This document shows, one piece after another, positions 18,328 to 26,327 of a stretch of DNA of 64,000 nt. The stretch covers positions 2,852,001-2,916,000 of the forward strand of contig NZ_CP087590.1 of assembly GCF_015594925.2 (NCBI RefSeq), given 5' to 3'. Numbering within the stretch: position 1 is the first letter of the stretch; every line of letters starts with the position of its first letter. This stretch comes from Vibrio sp. VB16 (GTDB taxonomy: Bacteria > Pseudomonadota > Gammaproteobacteria > Enterobacterales > Vibrionaceae). The notes under the pieces were generated by a model that did not search any database, was not told the DNA's origin, and saw only the letters and a program-made list of their open reading frames with translations. A program made the translations under genes and the position numbers.

Positions 18328-19473
18328 ATGTTTCTCGACCACCAGCTAGCGCAACAGATTGTAAATCGAACCATGGATATTATTGGTAATAATATCAATG
18401 TGATGAACCATGCCGGGACGATTATCGCAAGCGGTGATACCAAACGTTTAGGCAAACTGCATGATGGTGCGTTGCTCGCAATTAAGCATGGCGATACCGT
18501 GGAAGTGAGTCTCTCAGATGCCTCCAGCTTAAAAGGTGTGAAACCAGGTATTAACCTACTGTTGGTAGCGGAAGGAGAAATCATCGGCGTGGTTGGCATA
18601 ACCGGTGATCCTGACACCATTCGTAACTACGCTGCATTGGTAAAAATGACGGCAGAAATGATTGTCGAACAAGCAAGGTTAATTGAACAACTGCAATGGG
18701 ACAGAAGACATAAAGAAGAGTTTATAACCGCGTGGATAAACAATAAACTGTCGATCGTTGAACTTCAAAACTGGGCATCTCGACTTGATATTGATTTATC
18801 TAAGCCTAGAGTCGCCGCTGTCATTTGCTTTAATCGATCTAACACCTCCGTCAGTCAAAGCACTATTCGTCAAGTTGTTGAATTACTTGAATACCCAGAG
18901 CGAGACAACCTCGTTGCGGTATTATCACTCAATGAAGTTGTGGTTCTTAAACCTTATGTTGATGGTAGTGGGCAGGTATTCAGTAAAAAGGAAAGCCACA
19001 GAATTGATCAACTTATTGAACGATTAGAACAAAATGGTATCTTCAACATAAACATCGCCTTAGGTAAATATTTTCCTGGCCCCGAAAACTTGTTCACTTC
19101 ATTCAAAAGCGCCTTACAAGTAATGGCGTATGGACAATTGCACCTGCCTAACAATAATAAATATCTATTTGAAGATGCACGGTTGCCCGTACTGCTCTCG
19201 CCATTAAGTGATTCTTGGCAAGGTAAGCAATTATGCGAACCCTATTACCGATTACTAAAAGAAGATAAGTCTGGTCAATTGACCAAAACGTTGCATGCTC
19301 TTTTTGAACACCAAGGCAACCTAAAAGAGTGCGCTGAATCTCTGTTCATCCACAGAAATACTCTACGCTACCGCTTAGACAAAATAGAAAAAATCACGAC
19401 TATTTCCCCGCATAAGTTTTCAGGTCTCGTCGAGTTATACATTGCGAACCAGATCTCTAAAAACCAGACATAA
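18328..19473 (+). CDS. cdaR: sugar-diacid regulator CdaR
   Basis: A transcriptional activator of sugar-diacid and glycerate use. At 381 aa it matches E. coli CdaR. The N-terminal diacid-recognition domain (about 4-135) begins LDHQLAQQIVNRTMDIIG and contains the GDTKRLGKLHDGALLAI segment. The C-terminal PucR-type helix-turn-helix (about 315-375) reads NLKECAESLFIHRNTLRYRL. It is followed by the permease and glycerate kinase genes, as expected for its regulon. The Shine-Dalgarno is weak. A 17-bp dyad at 19569-19585, between cdaR and the permease gene, is a candidate binding site. Confidence 0.93.
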   Translation: MFLDHQLAQQIVNRTMDIIGNNINVMNHAGTIIASGDTKRLGKLHDGALLAIKHGDTVEVSLSDASSLKGVKPGINLLLVAEGEIIGVVGITGDPDTIRNYAALVKMTAEMIVEQARLIEQLQWDRRHKEEFITAWINNKLSIVELQNWASRLDIDLSKPRVAAVICFNRSNTSVSQSTIRQVVELLEYPERDNLVAVLSLNEVVVLKPYVDGSGQVFSKKESHRIDQLIERLEQNGIFNINIALGKYFPGPENLFTSFKSALQVMAYGQLHLPNNNKYLFEDARLPVLLSPLSDSWQGKQLCEPYYRLLKEDKSGQLTKTLHALFEHQGNLKECAESLFIHRNTLRYRLDKIEKITTISPHKFSGLVELYIANQISKNQT

Positions 19474-19568
19474 TTGTTCGGATGCACAATAAGCTACCTA
19501 AAACTCTCTCTTATTTTGGTTTATCGCCTAAAGTATTTCCTACCCTAACTGTTGATAATACTCTCTAA

Positions 19569-19585
19569 CCAGAAATCATTTCTGG
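19569..19585. promoter_or_regulatory. 17-bp dyad before the GntP-type gene, candidate operator
   Basis: CCAGAAATCATTTCTGG is a perfect dyad around a central C. It lies about 40 bp before the permease start and just after a TGATAATACT stretch that could be a -10 element. It is a candidate CdaR or repressor site, or a 5' mRNA hairpin. Confidence 0.45.
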
Positions 19586-19624
19586 CATCAATAAATAATA
19601 ATTACTAAATAAACGGAGTTAAAC

Positions 19625-20977
19625 ATGGGTCTAATTCTTATCCTACTCGGTGTCATCACATTTATTGTTTTAGCCACCACCAAATTTAAACTACACCCCT
19701 TTTTGGCCTTAATCGTCGCCGCTTTCCTTGCTGCTTTTGCTTATGGCCTTCCCGCTAATAGCATCGCTAAAACGATCGCAGGTGGTTTTGGAGGAATACT
19801 AGGATATATCGGTTTAGTCATCGTATTAGGTACTATCATTGGTATTATTTTAGAAAAAAGTGGCGCTGCGATTACCATGGCAGACTCAGTAATAAAGGTA
19901 CTTGGCGAACGTTATCCTACGCTTACGATGAGCATCATCGGGTACATTGTCTCTGTGCCTGTATTTTGTGATTCAGGTTTTGTTATATTGAACTCACTAA
20001 AAGAGTCGTTATCAAAACGCCTTAAAACCTCAAGCGTAGCGATGAGTGTTGCTCTTGCCACTGGTTTATATGCTACGCATACTTTCGTCCCGCCAACACC
20101 CGGACCTATCGCAGCAGCAGGTAATCTCGGCTTAGAATCGAACCTTGGCCTAGTCATCGGTATTGGTATTTTTGTCGCTGCTACAGCTGCAATCGCAGGA
20201 ATGCTTTGGGCAAACCGTTTTAAGGATGTAGAACCCGATCTTGTTGATGAACAGTATGAAGAACAGCAGGACTGGAAAGCACTAAAAGCTTCCTATGGTG
20301 AACTACCAACCGCTAATCAAGCCTTCGCTCCAATTTTTGTTCCGATTTTACTTATCTGTTTTGGTTCAATTGCAAAATTTCCGAGCAGCCCTTTAGGCAA
20401 CGGATTTGTATTTGAAACATTCGCATTTTTCGGGCAACCACTTACTGCATTAGTTATTGGTCTGTTCTTATCTGTACGCTTACTAAAAACGGAAAACAAA
20501 ATTGCTGAATTTAGTGAACGTATTAGCCAAGGTATTACCGCAGCAGCACCGATACTGTTAATTACAGGTGCAGGTGGCGCTTTTGGCGCAGTTCTTAAAG
20601 CAACGCCGTTAGGTGAGTACTTAGGTGCAACGCTTTCTGCATTAGGTGTCGGTATATTCATGCCATTTATAGTCGCAGCAGCGCTCAAATCGGCTCAAGG
20701 TTCCTCTACCGTAGCGCTTGTAACAACTTCAGCACTAGTTGCACCAATGTTGTCTCAACTTGGCTTAGACTCTGAAATGGGACGAGTATTGACGGTAATG
20801 GCAATTGGTGCTGGAGCAATGACCGTTTCTCATGCTAATGATAGCTTCTTCTGGGTCGTATCTCAGTTTAGTCGCATGAGTGTCGGGTTAGCTTATAGAG
20901 CACAAACAATGGCAACGTTAGTACAAGGTATAACCGCTATGACGCTCGTTTATATCCTTAGCTTAGTGCTGCTCTAA
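19625..20977 (+). CDS. GntP-family sugar-acid permease
   Basis: A 450-aa inner-membrane proton symporter with about 12-14 hydrophobic segments. GntP-family signatures are present: THTFVPPTPGPIAAAGNLG (about 150-168), PVFCDSGFVILNS near residue 115, and the C-terminal AHANDSFFW-type motif (SHANDSFFWVVSQFS). The family imports gluconate, fructuronate and related acids. Placement before glycerate kinase and after cdaR suggests D-glycerate or a similar acid as substrate, which is inference. Ribosome site CGGAG; 20 bp separates it from the kinase gene. Confidence 0.9.
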   Translation: MGLILILLGVITFIVLATTKFKLHPFLALIVAAFLAAFAYGLPANSIAKTIAGGFGGILGYIGLVIVLGTIIGIILEKSGAAITMADSVIKVLGERYPTLTMSIIGYIVSVPVFCDSGFVILNSLKESLSKRLKTSSVAMSVALATGLYATHTFVPPTPGPIAAAGNLGLESNLGLVIGIGIFVAATAAIAGMLWANRFKDVEPDLVDEQYEEQQDWKALKASYGELPTANQAFAPIFVPILLICFGSIAKFPSSPLGNGFVFETFAFFGQPLTALVIGLFLSVRLLKTENKIAEFSERISQGITAAAPILLITGAGGAFGAVLKATPLGEYLGATLSALGVGIFMPFIVAAALKSAQGSSTVALVTTSALVAPMLSQLGLDSEMGRVLTVMAIGAGAMTVSHANDSFFWVVSQFSRMSVGLAYRAQTMATLVQGITAMTLVYILSLVLL

Positions 20978-20997
20978 ACCATCATCTAGGAAATAAA

Positions 20998-22131
20998 ATG
21001 AAAATCGTTATCGCACCAGATTCATTCAAAGAAAGCCTAACTGCAAAAGAAGTTTGTCAAGCTATTGAGAATGGCCTACGTCGCGTCTGGAAAGAAGCTG
21101 AAATCATACATGTGCCTGTTGCCGACGGTGGCGAAGGAACCGTACAGTCTCTGGTGGATGCGACTCAAGGAAAAATAGTTGAGCTTACTGCCACGGGGCC
21201 ATTACAGAAAAAAGTAGACGCTTTCTATGGCATTTTGGGCGACGGTAAGACCGCTGCTATTGAAATGGCAGCCGCTAGCGGCCTACACCATGTTGAAAGC
21301 GCCTTGCGTGACCCGAAGCTCACCTCTAGTTATGGTACCGGTGAGGTAATTCTTCACGCATTAGATAACGGTGCAACGAAACTTATTATTGGTTTAGGCG
21401 GCAGCGCAACTAATGATGGTGGTATCGGTATGTTGGATGCGCTCGGTGTTAAGTTCTTTGACAGCAAAGGTCAGCGTATTGAGCCTAACGGTGCTGGGTT
21501 AGGTTCAATTGCCACTATCGATAACTCGGAGTTAGATCCTCGCTTTATAAATTGCGAGGTGTTAGTTGCGTGTGATGTAGACAACCCTCTTTGTGGAGAA
21601 CACGGTGCTACGGCAACATTTGGTCCACAAAAAGGGGCAACGGAGCAAGATATGGTGCTTCTCGATGCGGGAATGCGCAACTTTGGTGAAAAAGTTCAGC
21701 AACAACTAGGCAAAAGCATCATCGATGTCGCTGGCGCAGGTGCTGCTGGTGGGATGGGGGGCGCCTTGCTAGGTTTTACCTTTGCAAAACTAAAACCAGG
21801 GATTGATATTGTGATGGAAACCGTTGAACTAGGAAAGCAGGTACTGGGTGCAGATTTAGTCATTACTGGCGAAGGTCGCATTGACTGGCAAACCATACAC
21901 GGAAAAACCCCGATGGGAGTTGCACAAGAAGCGAAAAAAACCAATATCCCCGTGATCGCAATAGCGGGCTGTGTCGGCAAAGACTATCAAGCGGTGTACG
22001 ACTACGGTATTGATGCTGTATTTGTCGCCATCCCAAGGCCTTTTGACTTAGCCACTGCCTTCATAGAAGCAAAAGTCAATCTGGCAAATCTAGCTGAAAA
22101 CGTGGCTAGAACGTGGAATATAACGAAGTAA
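20998..22131 (+). CDS. glycerate 2-kinase (GarK/GlxK family)
   Basis: Phosphorylates D-glycerate to 2-phosphoglycerate, linking glycerate to lower glycolysis. At 377 aa it matches the GarK/GlxK class. The N-terminus KIVIAPDSFKESLTAKEVC and the segments PVADGGEGTV and GLGGSATNDGG are diagnostic. C-terminal VITGEGRIDWQTIHGKTP is also typical. It probably shares a transcript with the upstream permease and ends before a hairpin terminator. GarK and GlxK cannot be told apart here. Confidence 0.93.
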   Translation: MKIVIAPDSFKESLTAKEVCQAIENGLRRVWKEAEIIHVPVADGGEGTVQSLVDATQGKIVELTATGPLQKKVDAFYGILGDGKTAAIEMAAASGLHHVESALRDPKLTSSYGTGEVILHALDNGATKLIIGLGGSATNDGGIGMLDALGVKFFDSKGQRIEPNGAGLGSIATIDNSELDPRFINCEVLVACDVDNPLCGEHGATATFGPQKGATEQDMVLLDAGMRNFGEKVQQQLGKSIIDVAGAGAAGGMGGALLGFTFAKLKPGIDIVMETVELGKQVLGADLVITGEGRIDWQTIHGKTPMGVAQEAKKTNIPVIAIAGCVGKDYQAVYDYGIDAVFVAIPRPFDLATAFIEAKVNLANLAENVARTWNITK

Positions 22132-22205
22132 TATTAAGCGAAGTAGCTTTGTGAGCAATTACATTTTTATATTGCTATAGCTTTTGCTGAATGCATTCAC
22201 TAAAA

Positions 22206-22231
22206 AATACCGCCTATTTGGGCGGTATTTC
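22206..22231 (+). terminator. glycerate kinase terminator
   Basis: Stem ATACCGCC, loop TATTT (overlapping by one G), stem GGCGGTAT, followed by TTCACTATTTT. Good stem, short T tract. Confidence 0.75.
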
Positions 22232-22271
22232 ACTATTTTGTCTTCTACATCAATCATATAGAATCATAGAA

Positions 22272-22286
22272 GTGTAACGTTTACAC
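22272..22286. promoter_or_regulatory. GalR-like operator upstream of galR
   Basis: GTGTAACGTTTACAC, about 120 bp before the galR start, is one base short of the symmetric GalR/LacI-family site GTGTAAACGTTTACAC. It suggests autoregulation, although the missing base may weaken binding. Confidence 0.5.
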
Positions 22287-22404
22287 GAAAACATTAACCT
22301 AAAAAACAACATGTTACCTACTACTTTTTGATTATGCGACACTCCGCATTGCGTTAGTTCCACTATCATTGTTTAATTATAAACGGATGCAATCGAGGTG
22401 ACGT

Positions 22405-23403
22405 ATGTCAACAATCAAAGATGTAGCAAGAGAATCAGGTGTTTCTGTTGCGACAGTATCAAGGGTAATAAACAAATCTCCTAAAGCGAGTGCAGCCTCT
22501 GTAGAGTGCGTAAAAGCAGCAATGAGCAAGTTAGGCTATCGACCCAATGCTAACGCAAGAGCGCTTGTCAATCAGACTACAAACACGGTTGGTGTACTCG
22601 TTTCTGACGTATCCGATCCTTTTTTTGGCACGGCAGTAAAAGCCATTGATAACGTTGCTCAGGATCATGGTAAACATATCCTTATTTGTAACGGTTACCA
22701 CGACCCAAAACTTGAAAGAGAATCTATTGAGCTTTTGATCAATAGCCGTTGCGAATCTTTAATCATCCATGCTAAAAGTTTAACCGATAAAGAACTGATC
22801 GACTTTGCTAATGAAGTTCCCGGAATGGTCATTATCAATCGACATATTCCCGAACTAGCTGATAGATGTATCTCTTTAGATAACCGTAAAGGGTCCTATT
22901 TAGCCACTGAGTTTTTAATTCGTCATGGTCATACTAAAATTGCCTGTATCACCTCATCACATGCAATCGAAGATGTCGAGGAACGAGTCGAAGGCTATCT
23001 AGCCGCGATGAAAGATAATGGTTTGGTGGCAACCAAAAGCCACATTGAATACGGTGAGCCTAATAGTGAAGGTGGCGAGTATGCAGCAACAAACTTGTTA
23101 ACTAAATCAGTCCATTTTACGGCCGTTGTCGCTTACAACGACTACATGGCTGCAGGTGCTATCTCGATATTTGAAGAAAACGGAATGAAAGTGCCACAAG
23201 AGATGTCTATTGTAGGCTTCGATGATGGGTTAATCGCTCGCTATATTCACCCAAAACTTACAACGATACGCTATCCTATTAAGTTAATGGCGGAAAAAGC
23301 GGCTCGACTTTCTCTCTCTCTTGCAAAAAAAGAGAATATCGAACCGGAAGCGAATCGCTTCTCCCCTACGATCGTCCGTAGAGAGTCAGTGGTAAAAATT
23401 TAG
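22405..23403 (+). CDS. galR: galactose operon repressor, GalR/GalS type
   Basis: A LacI-family regulator of 332 aa. The N-terminal helix-turn-helix (TIKDVARESGVSVATVSRVI) and hinge YRPNANARALVNQTTNTVG are very close to E. coli GalR/GalS as I recall them. So are the effector-domain segments DVSDPFFG, RCESLIIHAKS and the C-terminal FSPTIVRRESV. It should bind galactose and release GTGTAAACG-type operators, which are seen upstream of itself, of galE and of the CUT1 importer genes. GalR and GalS cannot be separated by sequence alone here. Ribosome site GAGGTGA. Confidence 0.93.
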   Translation: MSTIKDVARESGVSVATVSRVINKSPKASAASVECVKAAMSKLGYRPNANARALVNQTTNTVGVLVSDVSDPFFGTAVKAIDNVAQDHGKHILICNGYHDPKLERESIELLINSRCESLIIHAKSLTDKELIDFANEVPGMVIINRHIPELADRCISLDNRKGSYLATEFLIRHGHTKIACITSSHAIEDVEERVEGYLAAMKDNGLVATKSHIEYGEPNSEGGEYAATNLLTKSVHFTAVVAYNDYMAAGAISIFEENGMKVPQEMSIVGFDDGLIARYIHPKLTTIRYPIKLMAEKAARLSLSLAKKENIEPEANRFSPTIVRRESVVKI

Positions 23404-23435
23404 TTCCGGTTAATTGGCCTAGCGGAGGGATAACG

Positions 23436-23849
23436 ATGAAAAGCAAACGGGCATCAGATTATTTTCACGGAGAAGAAGGTTACAATTGCGCACAGGCCGT
23501 CTTGAAAGCCTTTCAACCAGAATCAGGTATGTCTGAACAGGTTATTCGTTCAGCTGTTGTGGCTGGGGGTGGGCGAGCTAGAGAAGGGACATGTGGCGCA
23601 CTTTACTCAGCCATCATTTTACTTGGCGAAGGTGAACATTCTAACCAGCTGTCACAAGAATTCTTAGGTGTTGTTGGCTCTACACTATGTAGCGACATTA
23701 AGAAATCCGAATGTGGTTGTCGTGGTTTTGTTAGTAAAGCCGCTGAGTTAACCGAAAAACACATACACAAAATAGACAAACAGAATTCAGAATATGTCAC
23801 AGCAAGAGAATTTCGCGAAATAGAAATGCTCCCTCAACCAAAAGAGTAA
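23436..23849 (+). CDS. C-GCAxxG-C-C family protein
   Basis: A 137-aa protein with the family's cysteine signature: YNCAQAVL near residue 17, EGTCGALYSAI near 52, STLCSDI near 83, and CGC near 93. The conserved cysteines suggest metal or redox chemistry, and some relatives accompany oxidoreductases, but no specific role is established. It lies 32 bp after galR with a strong ribosome site (GGAGGG) and is probably co-transcribed with it. A link to galactose metabolism is not evident. Confidence 0.8.
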   Translation: MKSKRASDYFHGEEGYNCAQAVLKAFQPESGMSEQVIRSAVVAGGGRAREGTCGALYSAIILLGEGEHSNQLSQEFLGVVGSTLCSDIKKSECGCRGFVSKAAELTEKHIHKIDKQNSEYVTAREFREIEMLPQPKE

Positions 23850-23914
23850 TGTCGATTTACACTGTCGAAATCATAAACACTTACCCGCACAGACCCAATT
23901 TTACGACTAATGAC

Positions 23915-23942
23915 AAAAAAGAATCCCACTTTCGTGGGATTC
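23915..23942 (-). terminator. gal operon terminator
   Basis: Stem GAATCCCAC, loop TTTC, stem GTGGGATTC at 23921-23942. On the minus strand it is followed by TTTTTTG, so it ends galETKM. It may also stop plus-strand transcripts from 23849, though the plus-strand T tract is poor. Confidence 0.85.
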
Positions 23943-23946
23943 TAAA

Positions 23947-25026
23947 TTAATTACTGCGTTTTAATTGTGCCCCAAACTCAAATCCATATCGAGTTTGATA
24001 ACTGTATTCATCTCCGGGACGTAAGATCGAACTCTCTTGCTCCCACTCAGGGTGATTTGGTGAGTCAGGTAAAAACTGAGTTTCTAATGCGACACCAGCG
24101 TAGGCAGGATACGCTTTACCTGTACGTCCTTTCTCTCCGGCAAGCCAGTTCCCTGTGTATAGCTGAATAGCGGGCTTGTTCGTATATACTCTCATCTCTA
24201 CTTTCTTATCGACTGTAGTGACGGTTGCTGCACACGCACCAGTACGACACTCTGGATTTAAAAAGAAAGAGTGATCATATCCGTTAGCAGGTTGTTGTTG
24301 CTCGTCTGCTAACAAATCTTGCTCTATCGTTTTCGCTGCTCTGAAATCAAAACCCGTACCGATGACTGGCGCTAATGCACCAAGCGGAATACCAACATCA
24401 TTGGTTGGCAAATAGCGATCTGCGTTTATTTGCAAAGCGTATGATTTACAATCCTTACCTGAAGACTCACCTTGCAGATTAAAATAAGCATGGTTAGTAA
24501 GATTGATAGGCGTCGCTTTATCTGTTGACGCTTTAAAGCTGATGACAACCTGATTGTCATCGGTCAACTGATAGGTAACAAAGACATCCAGATTACCTGG
24601 AAAACCTTGGTCTCCGTCTGGTGATACTAAGTTAAACTGAACATAATTGGATCCCTGAGAAGCCACGTTCCAACGCCTTGCATTGAACCCATTTGGACCG
24701 CCATGAAGGGCGTTTCCAGCTTGATTAGTCAGAACTTGATATTTTTTATTGTCGATCTCAAACTGACCTAGCGCGATACGATTGGCAAATCGGCCCGCGG
24801 TTACGCCCATATAAGAAGACATTTTTTTAAAGTCTTCCATATTTGAGGTACCTAAAAGCACCTCTCGACCTTTATTACCAATAGGCAAAACGCAACTAAG
24901 CCATGTTGCGCCAATGTCCATCAAGGTAATGGTCATTCCAGATTTGTTTTCAATTTTGATTAACGACGCTGGGTGCCCATCAAAGGCAGCCTCTTTCGTC
25001 ATTGTTTCAATTAGTGTGTCAGCCAT
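23947..25026 (-). CDS. galM: galactose mutarotase (aldose 1-epimerase) GalM
   Basis: Interconverts alpha and beta anomers of galactose, giving GalK the alpha form. It has 359 aa (E. coli 346). The family motifs NALHGGPNGFNARRW, LTNHAYFNLQGE (catalytic His) and LETQFLPDSPNHPEW (catalytic Glu) are all present. It is the last gene of galE-galT-galK-galM, 33 bp after galK. Its ribosome site is AAAGG. No signal peptide is seen, so the enzyme is cytoplasmic. Confidence 0.96.
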   Translation of the reverse strand: MADTLIETMTKEAAFDGHPASLIKIENKSGMTITLMDIGATWLSCVLPIGNKGREVLLGTSNMEDFKKMSSYMGVTAGRFANRIALGQFEIDNKKYQVLTNQAGNALHGGPNGFNARRWNVASQGSNYVQFNLVSPDGDQGFPGNLDVFVTYQLTDDNQVVISFKASTDKATPINLTNHAYFNLQGESSGKDCKSYALQINADRYLPTNDVGIPLGALAPVIGTGFDFRAAKTIEQDLLADEQQQPANGYDHSFFLNPECRTGACAATVTTVDKKVEMRVYTNKPAIQLYTGNWLAGEKGRTGKAYPAYAGVALETQFLPDSPNHPEWEQESSILRPGDEYSYQTRYGFEFGAQLKRSN

Positions 25027-25059
25027 GACTATTGATTACCTTTATTCTTAGTATTGCGG

Positions 25060-26211
25060 CTAAACTAGTCCTGCGCCATCTTTTGCTTGGCACACATAGA
25101 TAGACGCTTTGAGACCCGTTGCTGCTTCATATTTTTCTTGTATTGTTTCTTTAACGTTATCAACAAGAGCGGGTGGTATAAGTGCTACGATACAACCACC
25201 GAAACCTCCGCCAGTCATACGAACACCACCTTTATCGCCGATAACCTCTTTAACCATATCTACCAGAGTATCAATCTCTTTAACAGTAATTTCGAAGTCG
25301 TCTCGCATAGAAGCGTGAGATTGGGCCATTAGCTCTCCCATACGCTTCATGTCACCCAATTTAAGAGCCTTAGCGGCTTCTACAGTGCGATCGTTTTCAG
25401 TGATAACATGTCTAGCCCGATCAGCCACTACTGGGGTTAACTCTGTCTCACGAGCTTCAAATTGTTCGATAGTGACATCTCGCAATGCTTTCACATTGAA
25501 TACGCGGGCTGCCTCTTCACACTGTTCACGACGAGTATTGTATTCACTATCGACTAAACCACGTTTCTTGTTTGAATTAATAATAACCACAGACATGTCC
25601 GTTGGCATCGAAACGGCTTGCGTTTCAAGTGAACGACAATCGATGAGCAGTGCATGGTGCTCTTTACCTTCGGCTGAAATAAGTTGGTCCATAATGCCGC
25701 AATTACAGCCTACAAACTCATTCTCTGCTTGCTGACCGTTTAGTGCGACCTCAGCTTGGCTAATATCTAATTTGTATAATTCTTTAAATGTTTGACCAAT
25801 AACAACTTCTAGTGCAGCAGAAGAACTCAATCCAGCGCCTTGAGGGACGTTACCGCTGACAGAAATATCGGCACCTTTGAACTCATATCCACGCCCTCTC
25901 AAGCACTTTACTACACCACGAATGTAGTTTGCCCACATACGGTTTTCTTGAAATAGGATCTCTTCAGTGAGATCAAACTCATCGATTTCATTATCATAAT
26001 CAACAGAAACGACACGAATAATGTTGTCATCTCGCGTTGCTGCGGCGACAACCGTTTGATAATTAATTGCGCAAGGAAGCACAAAACCATCATTATAATC
26101 TGTGTGCTCACCAATAAGGTTTACTCGCCCTGGTGCCTGAATGAGGTGTGTGGCTTCATAACCTAGCACTCGGCTAAATGAAGCTTTCACACTGTTAGAT
26201 AATGTCGTCAT
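25060..26211 (-). CDS. galK: galactokinase GalK
   Basis: Phosphorylates alpha-D-galactose to galactose 1-phosphate with ATP. It is a GHMP kinase of 383 aa, against 382 in E. coli. Signature segments are APGRVNLIGEHTDYNDGFVL (substrate), GNVPQGAGLSSSAALE (ATP loop) and VRMTGGGFGGCIVAL. I chose the ATG at 26211, which has AAAGAG upstream and gives the usual length. An upstream in-frame ATG at 26229 lacks a ribosome site. The 116-bp gap from galT holds a hairpin and may uncouple galK from galT expression. Confidence 0.97.
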   Translation of the reverse strand: MTTLSNSVKASFSRVLGYEATHLIQAPGRVNLIGEHTDYNDGFVLPCAINYQTVVAAATRDDNIIRVVSVDYDNEIDEFDLTEEILFQENRMWANYIRGVVKCLRGRGYEFKGADISVSGNVPQGAGLSSSAALEVVIGQTFKELYKLDISQAEVALNGQQAENEFVGCNCGIMDQLISAEGKEHHALLIDCRSLETQAVSMPTDMSVVIINSNKKRGLVDSEYNTRREQCEEAARVFNVKALRDVTIEQFEARETELTPVVADRARHVITENDRTVEAAKALKLGDMKRMGELMAQSHASMRDDFEITVKEIDTLVDMVKEVIGDKGGVRMTGGGFGGCIVALIPPALVDNVKETIQEKYEAATGLKASIYVCQAKDGAGLV

Positions 26212-26240
26212 AGTATTTTCTCTTTTCATTTTGGGTTGAC

Positions 26241-26273
26241 TCTCAACGCACCAACTTTCGCAGAAAGTTGAGA
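26241..26273. promoter_or_regulatory. hairpin in the galT-galK spacer
   Basis: CAACTTTC-GCA-GAAAGTTG (26252-26270) forms a perfect 8-bp stem. TCTCAAC (26241-26247) can instead pair with GTTGAGA (26267-26273), giving two competing structures just before galK. No T run follows. Confidence 0.5.
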
Positions 26274-26327
26274 ACCATAATTCTTTACCGTTCGTTTTTG
26301 ATCTTTCGTTTTAATAGAACAGATCGA

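Noticed and set aside
25349..25735. 128-aa plus-strand ORF inside galK
   Set aside because: It is antisense to a fully conserved galactokinase, and the low-complexity Ser-rich translation is typical of a shadow frame.
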